Shown here in pieces: positions 22,726-28,510 of a stretch of DNA of 28,510 nucleotides. Below the pieces are notes generated by a model. It searched no databases. It worked only from the letters and a program-made list of their open reading frames with translations, and was not told where the DNA came from. The DNA is from Fimenecus sp045594645 (GTDB lineage: Bacteria > Bacillota > Clostridia > Oscillospirales > Acutalibacteraceae). Location: assembly GCA_045594645.1 (NCBI GenBank), contig JAZNYY010000034.1, forward strand, positions 1 through 28,510, written 5' to 3'. Each line of letters starts with the position of its first letter. Within the stretch, counting starts at the first letter, position 1. The position numbers were made by a program, and so were the translations under genes.

Positions 22726-22769
22726 TTAAAAAAATATCCGACAGCATCGGGGGGATACTATCGGATATT
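22726..22769 (-). terminator. Terminator of the DUF6514 gene
   Basis: ATATCCGA and TCGGATAT close a hairpin; on the minus strand TTTTTTTAAAA follows. A second weaker hairpin (about 22775-22810) lies between it and the stop codon. Confidence 0.75.
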
Positions 22770-22822
22770 TATCGGTTGATAGCTACTGATAAAAAGCAGT
22801 TATCAATCGGGTGAGGCATATT

Positions 22823-23044
22823 TTAATTGGGAGAGAAGCAAAAGTCTTCAATAAAATATTCAAGTTGTGAAAACTCAGGGTTTAATCTATTCAGAATGTT
22901 CACAAAGCTTTTAACCGCTTGCAAATTGTCTGAAAGGTCTGAAAAAGTGTGACAATTATTGAATTTGTCAATGCAAACAAACCCATATACCGTGTGGCTG
23001 ACACCATCAAGCTCAAGTGAGCTTTTCAAAACCTCAAACCTCAT
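22823..23044 (-). CDS. Small DUF6514-like protein
   Basis: 73 residues: beta-rich N-terminus (MRFEVLKSSLELDGVSHTVYGFVCI), a short DLSDNLQAVKSFVNILNRLNPEFSQLEYFIEDFC helical end. The order 'YG-I-x-I ... D-x-S-x-x ... V-x-x-L-x-x-x-L-N-R-L-x-L ... FIEDF' matches what I know of the DUF6514 family in Firmicutes; the function is unknown. AGAGGAC lies about 9 bases before the ATG, and a consensus promoter is present, so it is a single-gene unit with its own terminator. Confidence 0.78.
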   Translation of the reverse strand: MRFEVLKSSLELDGVSHTVYGFVCIDKFNNCHTFSDLSDNLQAVKSFVNILNRLNPEFSQLEYFIEDFCFSPN

Positions 23045-23076
23045 AACCCTTGTCCTCTTTGTTATTTATTGTTGAA

Positions 23077-23105
23077 ATTATAGCACTTTTGTGACATATT
23101 GTCAA
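23077..23105 (-). promoter_or_regulatory. Consensus promoter of the DUF6514 gene
   Basis: Minus strand TTGACA (23100-23105), 17-base spacer, TATAAT (23077-23082). The gap 23106-23297 beyond it shows no gene or other clear signal. Confidence 0.85.
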
Positions 23106-23298
23106 CACATTTCAACCAAAAACTTCTCGACAGCGTTCGACAGAAAACAAGAGCTGACAATCAACAGGTGTTTTCTCATTTGTTATTTCACTATCGAACC
23201 CTCAGCACGCGGTTTTGGATACCGCTAGTCTAAAGTAGGTGAATAAATCGAATTTTTCTGCATATAATTTCATATAAACAATAAATTTAAAAAAGTAC

Positions 23299-23327
23299 TT
23301 GACAAATGCTTTGTTTGAGTGTATTAT
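23299..23327 (+). promoter_or_regulatory. Promoter of the initiator tRNA gene
   Basis: TTGACA (23299-23304), 17-base spacer, TATTAT (23322-23327), 34 bases before the tRNA. A small CACTC-ACG-GAGTG hairpin lies in the leader. Confidence 0.85.
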
Positions 23328-23361
23328 TATAAGGCACTCACGGAGTGCACAAAATAAATAT

Positions 23362-23437
<76 letters not shown>

Positions 23438-23442
23438 AATCA

Positions 23443-23489
23443 GATACCACTATTGATACAATTTGTGTTGATAGTGGTATCGTTGTTTT
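23443..23489 (+). terminator. Terminator of the initiator tRNA
   Basis: GATACCACTAT and ATAGTGGTATC form a perfect 11-bp stem with a 17-base loop, followed by GTTGTTTT. Confidence 0.8.
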
Positions 23490-23520
23490 ATATAGCATTT
23501 AAGCCATTTGGAAAGCACAA

Positions 23521-23566
23521 GCGTTGCATTTGGGAATTTTTACTCCTTCGTGCAACGCCTTTTTAT
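23521..23566 (+). terminator. Second hairpin/terminator downstream of the tRNA
   Basis: GCGTTGCA and TGCAACGC pair over a 22-base loop, then CTTTTTATT. It may back up the first terminator. On the minus strand it could also end the DUF6809 transcript, though without a good T run. Confidence 0.6.
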
Positions 23567-23662
23567 TACCTATTTAGTTGATTAGTAAGAAATTTTTTCT
23601 AACCTATCGTTAAATTACTGATAATCGTTATTTTACCATAGTTGACCTACAACAAGTTTTCT

Positions 23663-23950
23663 TTACATATCCTTGAAATTATATGAGTCCGTTAAAAAAG
23701 TCTCTGCAGTAATTTTTAAGCCAAGCTTTACACCTTGAATGAAGGCTTCCTTTTCTGCAATACTAGTCATTTCGGTGATACAGTCCTTGTACTTTTCAAA
23801 TATGGCCTTCTGTTCTTTTGAAAGAGTCGGCATTAGTTTTTCTTCATTTCGTACAGAAAGATTTAATAGTTGTGAATACTCGCTCCCACGCTTTATGTCT
23901 TTGTCTGCTGGGAATATATTTCCATAATACATGTTTTCTAATGTTGTCAT
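23663..23950 (-). CDS. DUF6809 family protein
   Basis: 95 residues, soluble and helical. The opening MTTLENMYYGNIFPADKDIKRGSEYSQLL, the central LPTLSKEQKAIFEKYKDC-like segment (residues about 40-58) and IAEKEAFIQGVKLGLKITAETFL match the small DUF6809 family that is common in Clostridia, often beside integrases or recombinases. Function unknown. AAAGGAG lies 8 bases before the ATG. It has its own promoter with a palindrome in the spacer. Here it is the first gene right of the initiator tRNA, in AT-rich DNA. Confidence 0.82.
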   Translation of the reverse strand: MTTLENMYYGNIFPADKDIKRGSEYSQLLNLSVRNEEKLMPTLSKEQKAIFEKYKDCITEMTSIAEKEAFIQGVKLGLKITAETFLTDSYNFKDM

Positions 23951-23976
23951 AAAAAAACTCCTTTCAGGGTGTTCTA

Positions 23977-24005
23977 TATATCACTCTAAAAGAAGAGTTT
24001 GTCAA
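23977..24005 (-). promoter_or_regulatory. Promoter with internal palindrome upstream of DUF6809 gene
   Basis: Minus strand TTGACA (24000-24005), 17-base spacer, GATATA (23977-23982). The spacer holds ACTCT-TCTTTT-AGAGT, a position where a repressor dimer could bind. Confidence 0.6.
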
Positions 24006-24052
24006 GTTGTTTTATATAAGTTACAAAATATTAATCTATTGATTCACAGTTT

Positions 24053-24841
24053 TCAAGACACCGGTATTAAAGAATGAATAACTTTCAGTACTGTTAATCC
24101 AAAATCTATCATAAATAACTTTTGGTCTTTTGTAAATGTTGCTCTTTCCTTAATTGCTTCATTTGATGAGTGTCTAAAACATTGAAGCTTTTTTCTATAA
24201 TCTATTATTGTTTTTTCATTTATATAATCAAAACATACAGTTGAATAATCTAAAGATAAAAATTTTCCATCCTTCTTTAATAAATTTTCAATAAGATTAG
24301 CAATTTCAGCAAGTTTCTCATCAATGCTCATACCTTGAAACGATGCTTGTCTGTTAGATATCTCTTCAAATTTTCTTTCAATAGCTTCTCCTATTTCAAT
24401 ATAATTTCCTTTTTGTGTAAATGTGAGATTTGCGACTAATCTTCTTCGTTCCGTATATCTCACAGTACCATTATCATCTTTACCTTCTGAAATCAATCTA
24501 TTTCTTATTTGTTTATTAACAAAATCATATGTATCTTGTGGTGGATGTTCAATTATTCTTGGAAACTCTTCAATTACATAACCACATTTTTTCAGATAAA
24601 AAAGAATCGTGTAAAACCAACATTTATCTTCCTTACTATGACTCTCGTTTTCTGGTTGACATAAATATTTAAATTTTTCTATTGCCTCATCAATGTCATC
24701 CACTTCAAATGCACAACCTTGAATTTCTTTAGGACCATCAAAAATATTATATATTTCATTTACAGTATTAATTAAATCATAAAATTTATAGTAGTAGTCT
24801 TCAGGTGTAACATTTTCTAAATAAAATTTTCTCAAATCCAT
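24053..24841 (-). CDS. Unrecognised accessory protein, possibly with a HEPN-like C-terminal domain
   Basis: 262 residues from MDLRKFYLENVTPEDYYYKF, chosen because AGGAG lies 10 bases upstream; an in-frame ATG 11 codons earlier (24874) has only AGGTGA at 11 bases. Soluble, acidic and aromatic in the first half, no membrane segment. A basic middle (RYTERRRLVANL, about 130-141) is followed by a helical C-terminus with LQCFRHSSNEAIKERATFTKDQKLFMIDFGLTVLKVIHSL. The R-H pair followed by two helices recalls HEPN/abortive-infection C-terminal domains, but the classical RNxxxH spacing is not present, so this is a weak guess. It lies 97 bases downstream of the zinc-ribbon nuclease gene in the same orientation and is strongly AT-rich. 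Confidence 0.7.
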   Translation of the reverse strand: MDLRKFYLENVTPEDYYYKFYDLINTVNEIYNIFDGPKEIQGCAFEVDDIDEAIEKFKYLCQPENESHSKEDKCWFYTILFYLKKCGYVIEEFPRIIEHPPQDTYDFVNKQIRNRLISEGKDDNGTVRYTERRRLVANLTFTQKGNYIEIGEAIERKFEEISNRQASFQGMSIDEKLAEIANLIENLLKKDGKFLSLDYSTVCFDYINEKTIIDYRKKLQCFRHSSNEAIKERATFTKDQKLFMIDFGLTVLKVIHSLIPVS

Positions 24842-24937
24842 ATCATACACACTCCTAAACAAAGTTAAATTCATCAGGTTTTATATCACCTGCAACTCAA
24901 AAAAAATAGCTCTTGGGCTGTTGTTAGTAAATGAGCT

Positions 24938-26425
24938 TTATGTTGTTTTGTGTTTTTCTTTTGCACATACAGGACATCCTGACTTATTGAATGTACGCCT
25001 ATTAGGAGACGCTCTCCACTCGTGCCCTTTGGAGCATTTCCACCAAATTTGTTTTCCTGAACCATAAGTAATATCATGTGGAGATACTCCTACATTCCTT
25101 TGATAGTTCCATTCGTTACATATTTGTGGATGTGTAGTAGCTAAATCATTATATCCAGCTAAAATTTTTCTGTTTTGGCAAACGGGACACTTTAATGTTT
25201 TTATAAAAGCATATAACAATGCTGAAAATTCATGGTTTGATTTGCATTTGAAATGAACAATTTTATCAGCACCAAAAGAAATATCGTATGGACTGATTTC
25301 GTTCTTTTCAAAATCCCAATACTCTAAAATTTGAGGATGTGTATAAGCCACAGAATTTTCAATTGCAAGTATTTTTTGATTTGAACAATATGGACATCCT
25401 CTGTTTTTATCTGTTCGATTTGATATTATTGCTTCCCATTCATGTCCTTTAGAACATCTCCACCACACCTTTTTGTGGCTTGTTGCAGTAAACATTTCAG
25501 GGGTCAAAAGACCATTTTTATCATAATTCCATTCTTTGGCTATATGTGGGTATAATTTAGAAACACTTTTTTCTTTTATATTTGAAATATAATTATTATG
25601 AACTATAGTTCTATCTCTGGTAATATTAATAAAGCTATCATCAGTATGAACACCGAGCATGGCAATCAAATTCTGTAAAACCGTTTCAAAAGCATGTTCA
25701 TCATATTTTCGAGGTAAATAAAAAGTGTTATTTTCAAACTGAATTTCCGATACATCAGTAGTTTCCTTGATGCGATAAAGAGTTATTCCTGCACTGTTGA
25801 TAATACTATTTTTGCGTTGCTCTTTTAGTATTGAGTCAGTAGAACTATGAAAAAAGTAACCATCATATTCGATACCAATCATAATATCTTCAATGAAAAT
25901 ATCAATTTCGCAGTTGTTGATTATATATCTGTTGTAAACTTTTTCAAATAGTTGTCCAAGATAATAGAAAAGGATTTGCTCTGGAAAAGATGTCTGTGTT
26001 TCTTTTGCACAAATAGGGCAACCATAATGATTATTTGTTCTAAAATATATATTTGTTTGCCACTCGTGTCCCTTTTCACAAATCCACCACACTTTGTAAT
26101 CACTACCATATGAAACACTTTCAGGATTTATAGAATTTTTTTCGTAATTCCACTCCTTCATCAAATCGGGATATTGCGATTTTAAATCATTAAATCCGGG
26201 TAAAACCTTTTTGTTAGAGCAAAACGGACAATTCCTACCTTTAAAACGGTTATTCACTGTCGCTTCCCATTCGTGACCTTTTGAACACTTCCACCATACT
26301 TTTTTGCCACTGCCATGAGTTAATTCGTTTGGATAAAGACCAAGTTTATTATTTTTCTCCCAATCCCATTCAGCCATAAGTTGAGCATTATCGCTCACAT
26401 ATCTTTTTTCTTTCTTTTCTGCCAT
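24938..26425 (-). CDS. Five-zinc-ribbon protein with embedded Vsr/DUF559-like nuclease domain
   Basis: 495 residues from MAEKKEKRYVSDN (AGGTGAG upstream); a longer frame adds 30 doubtful residues. Five zinc ribbons of the 'probable zinc-ribbon' (DUF4379-like) type, each C-x3-H-x(14-16)-C-x2-C after a WW: WWKCSKGHEW-CPFC (47-69), WWICEKGHEW-CPIC (116-139), WWRCSKGHEW-CPYC (324-347), FKCKSNHEF-CPVC (394-416), WWKCSKGHEW-CPVC (463-487). Each follows an 'EWNYEKN...P..I/VSYGS' spacer. Between ribbons 2 and 3 lies a PD-(D/E)XK-type core: Glu149, Asp175 in CEIDIF, Glu186 in GIEYDGYFFH, then KNSIINSAGITLYRIKE, as in Vsr/DUF559 nucleases. Probably a sequence-specific DNA nuclease; defence, homing or element maintenance are all open. 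Confidence 0.8.
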   Translation of the reverse strand: MAEKKEKRYVSDNAQLMAEWDWEKNNKLGLYPNELTHGSGKKVWWKCSKGHEWEATVNNRFKGRNCPFCSNKKVLPGFNDLKSQYPDLMKEWNYEKNSINPESVSYGSDYKVWWICEKGHEWQTNIYFRTNNHYGCPICAKETQTSFPEQILFYYLGQLFEKVYNRYIINNCEIDIFIEDIMIGIEYDGYFFHSSTDSILKEQRKNSIINSAGITLYRIKETTDVSEIQFENNTFYLPRKYDEHAFETVLQNLIAMLGVHTDDSFINITRDRTIVHNNYISNIKEKSVSKLYPHIAKEWNYDKNGLLTPEMFTATSHKKVWWRCSKGHEWEAIISNRTDKNRGCPYCSNQKILAIENSVAYTHPQILEYWDFEKNEISPYDISFGADKIVHFKCKSNHEFSALLYAFIKTLKCPVCQNRKILAGYNDLATTHPQICNEWNYQRNVGVSPHDITYGSGKQIWWKCSKGHEWRASPNRRTFNKSGCPVCAKEKHKTT

Positions 26426-26517
26426 AATGCTCACCTGCTTTCTAACATAATTATACCATCCACACAACAAAAAGCAACAGTTTTCACACTGCTGCCTTTC
26501 ATATAAAATATACATTT

Positions 26518-28107
26518 TTAAAGCCTCACCTCAACCTCACTACCATTCTTGAAGTGAAACACCAATCGTTCATCTGCATACACAGTTACATGGTCAACGG
26601 TGGTGTGCCATAGTGCCGGATTGAACTGTAATTCAAGTTCATCCAGTTCTATGACAGCGAAAACAAAATAACTCATTCTGTCGAATTGTTGTAATCGTCG
26701 TTCTTTCTTTTTCTTCAGGTAGTCATAACGACTCTGCAACTTTTCGTGTCGTTCTACAAGTGAGTTGTACTTGCTGATATACTCTTCCTGTTCGATAGCC
26801 TGTGTGGTATTTTCATTCACACATTTTTTGATAAGTTCCGTTAATATGTCCATTTCCTGAATCAGTTGTTCACATTCAGTATCGATGGCAGTTGTATCTT
26901 CAAGTTGACGCATTATCATTCTGCCATCATCCAGTAAAGCTTCTCGGTCTGTCATTAACTGACTCAATGCTGTTACAAAACATTTCTTGATATCTTCTTC
27001 ATACAAGTGTGGTGTAGTGCATTTCTTTTCACCTTTGAATTTAGCATTACATTGCCATATGGTTCTGCGATATTTACTATTGGAGTGCCATACCTTTGAA
27101 CCAAGTATTTCACCACAATCACCACAGATAAGTTTACCTGCAAATGGACTATTACACAATGTTCGTCTGTTGTCATCTTTTCTTCTGTTCAGTTCCAACT
27201 GCACACGTTCCCATTCTTCAGGGACTATGATAGCTGGGTGGCTGTGTTCAACATAATACTGTGGAACTTCACCTTCATTCACTTTCATCTTCTTCTGCAG
27301 AAAGTCCACAGTATATTTCTTCTGTAAAAGTGCAGAACCTTTGTACTTTTCGTTTCGTAAAATACTCTCCACCGTCTGTCGTTGCCATTTCTGTTTACCT
27401 GATGGTGTTGGTATTTCATTTTTAGTTAAGTGGTTTGCAATAGCACAAGTTGTCATTCCTTCCATAAACATTCTGTAAATATCACGGACAATCTTTGCTT
27501 CTTCCGGTACAATTTCAGGCAATCCATCTGTTCCTTTTTTGTAACCAAGGAAATGCTTGTATGGAATACTGACTTTCCCATCTGCAAATCGTTTTCTTTG
27601 TCCCCAGGTAACATTTTCAGAAATAGAACGACTTTCTTCTTGTGCAATAGACGACATTATTGTTATTAAGAATTCTCCCTTTGAATCCATTGTCCAGATA
27701 TTCTCTTTTTCAAAATAGACCTCAACACCTTTGTCTTTCAGGTTACGAACAGTTGTAAGGCTATCTACTGTATTCCTTGCAAAACGACTGACAGACTTGG
27801 TTACAATGAGGTCTATTTTTCCATTTAAGGCATCTTCTATCATTCTTTTAAAGCCTTCTCTTCTTTTAGTGTTAAGTGCGGAAATACCTTCATCAGTATA
27901 CACCTCAACAAACTCCCATTCAGGTCGGCTTTGTATGTAGTTGGTGTAATAATCTACCTGTGCCTCATAACTTGTGAACTGTTCATCACTATCGGTAGAT
28001 ACTCGAGCATAACCTGCTACTCTTCTTTTCTTGTTTGATGCTTTAGGAACACCTGTATGTAAATTAAGTGTAGCAGGTATTACTGTAACATTTTTAGCTG
28101 TTGTCAT
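26518..28107 (-). CDS. Large serine recombinase
   Basis: 529 residues. Resolvase-type catalytic domain with RVAGYARVSTDSDEQ (nucleophile Ser37), SVSRFARNTVDSL and SIAQEESRSISENV; then the recombinase domain (RDIYRMFMEGMTTCAIANHLTKNEIPTPSGKQKWQ ... ILRNEKYKG); a zinc ribbon starting CGDCGEILG with further Cys in WQCNAKF and KKCTTPH; a coiled coil (about 395-480) and a beta-rich end. Such enzymes integrate and excise phages or conjugative elements at short att sites. AAAGGAG sits 7-8 bases before the ATG. The start overlaps the preceding recombinase gene by 14 bases, so both are co-translated. It marks this side of the window as an integrative element. Confidence 0.95.
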   Translation of the reverse strand: MTTAKNVTVIPATLNLHTGVPKASNKKRRVAGYARVSTDSDEQFTSYEAQVDYYTNYIQSRPEWEFVEVYTDEGISALNTKRREGFKRMIEDALNGKIDLIVTKSVSRFARNTVDSLTTVRNLKDKGVEVYFEKENIWTMDSKGEFLITIMSSIAQEESRSISENVTWGQRKRFADGKVSIPYKHFLGYKKGTDGLPEIVPEEAKIVRDIYRMFMEGMTTCAIANHLTKNEIPTPSGKQKWQRQTVESILRNEKYKGSALLQKKYTVDFLQKKMKVNEGEVPQYYVEHSHPAIIVPEEWERVQLELNRRKDDNRRTLCNSPFAGKLICGDCGEILGSKVWHSNSKYRRTIWQCNAKFKGEKKCTTPHLYEEDIKKCFVTALSQLMTDREALLDDGRMIMRQLEDTTAIDTECEQLIQEMDILTELIKKCVNENTTQAIEQEEYISKYNSLVERHEKLQSRYDYLKKKKERRLQQFDRMSYFVFAVIELDELELQFNPALWHTTVDHVTVYADERLVFHFKNGSEVEVRL

Positions 28108-28510
28108 TTTGCATTCTCCTTTCTTTTGTTTTTATGCCGGTAGCAATTCTCATTTCTTTTGTCCAACTTTCACTACGAGAACGGTCTTGCCATTGTTTAA
28201 CGATGTTTTCTCCATTGGTAAGTGTGAATATTAGGGTGTTATCATTATGTGCTTGTATGTCCGTTATTTTATCAATACCACCAAGTTCTTCTGCAAATGC
28301 TGTTAAGATTGTTTCAGGTATTGCTTTTGATGGACAGGCTTTCTTTCCGTGAGTGTTGTAAGTGGTACAAATCCACACGGGACCAGTTTCTTTAACCTTT
28401 CTCCGGTAATGCTTACCACACAATCCACAAGTGATAAGTCCTGTGAATGGATATGCATTCTTGTTGTGTGGCTTTTCAAATCTTTCTGCTCGTCTGGTCA
28501 TTTCCATTTG
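28094..28510 (-). CDS. Second serine recombinase, C-terminal part (5' end outside window)
   Basis: The frame stays open through the window edge, so about 138 C-terminal residues are visible. A zinc ribbon, PFTGLITCGLCGKHYRRKV ... WICTTYNTHGKKACPSKAIPE, is the pattern of the serine-recombinase zinc domain, followed by a short beta-rich tail (TLIFTLTNGENIVKQW) and a basic end. Catalytic Ser is not in the window. It shares the closing beta element (TLxFxLxNG) with the downstream recombinase, which reads LVFHFKNGSEVEV. Tandem serine recombinases that overlap like this are frequent in clostridial integrative elements. A pseudogene cannot be excluded because the 5' part is missing. Confidence 0.85.
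   Translation of the reverse strand, partial: QMEMTRRAERFEKPHNKNAYPFTGLITCGLCGKHYRRKVKETGPVWICTTYNTHGKKACPSKAIPETILTAFAEELGGIDKITDIQAHNDNTLIFTLTNGENIVKQWQDRSRSESWTKEMRIATGIKTKERRMQNDNS

Noticed and set aside
22775..22811. Stem-loop between the DUF6514 stop and its terminator as a riboswitch or small RNA
   Set aside because: Only one weak stem, no conserved core; better seen as part of the 3' UTR.
23120..23140. CGACAGCGTTCG-type sequence as a LexA/SOS box
   Set aside because: The halves do not fit the Gram-positive CGAAC-N4-GTTCG consensus.
24886..25077. Short frame overlapping the end of the zinc-ribbon gene
   Set aside because: It is a shadow in another frame of the ribbon-5 coding sequence, without an RBS.

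Overview
The window looks like a chromosome segment of a low-GC Gram-positive of class Clostridia, probably an uncultured Oscillospiraceae/Ruminococcaceae-type gut bacterium. The reasons are a ctsR-mcsA-mcsB-clpC stress operon with CtsR heptad operators, an IreB-type regulator, strong AGGAGG-type ribosome binding sites, a clostridial feoA/feoB/Cys-rich trio, small families seen in Clostridia (DUF6514, DUF6809), and the GC-rich intergenic palindromes common in these genomes. The assignment is inference; there is no rRNA here to confirm it.

Layout. 1-966 is the 3' part of pheT. 1148-2326 (+) holds ireB, a small conserved unknown and a phosphoribosyltransferase. 2390-3331 (-) is a stand-alone E2-type acyltransferase lacking a lipoyl domain. 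A repeat-rich gap and a polytopic membrane protein (3683-4462, +) follow. 4599-9478 (-) is the ctsR-mcsA-mcsB-clpC operon, interrupted between mcsB and clpC by a four-helix-bundle gene lying between inverted arrays of a TGCAAAA-type repeat. 9886-12416 (-) encodes a lipoprotein and a secreted alpha/beta-hydrolase-like protein. 12631-14264 (+) is trxB-comF, and 14414-16477 (+) a large Old-Yellow-Enzyme-type Fe-S flavoprotein. 16570-19675 (-) is a tightly coupled trio: aldo/keto reductase, ECF S component, M20 peptidase. tRNA-Leu(CAG) follows, then feoA-feoB-Cys-rich protein (-) with three copies of a GTTAGC-N4-GCTAAC palindrome. A DUF6514 gene and an initiator tRNA(CAU) close the core part.

From the initiator tRNA rightwards the DNA becomes visibly AT-richer and accessory: a DUF6809 protein, an unrecognised 262-aa protein, a 495-aa protein with five zinc ribbons around a Vsr/DUF559-like nuclease core, and two overlapping large serine recombinases, the second cut by the window edge. 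This is most simply the left part of an integrative element. The initiator tRNA has two mismatched T-stem pairs exactly in its 3' part, as expected if an integration event replaced the 3' end of the gene.

Best leads: (1) the inverted-repeat-bounded four-helix-bundle unit inside the ctsR operon, together with a gene-less 80-bp relative behind pheT; (2) the zinc-ribbon/nuclease protein plus its unknown partner on the recombinase element; (3) the possibly chimeric initiator tRNA; (4) the feo palindromes. All are read by eye, without database searches.
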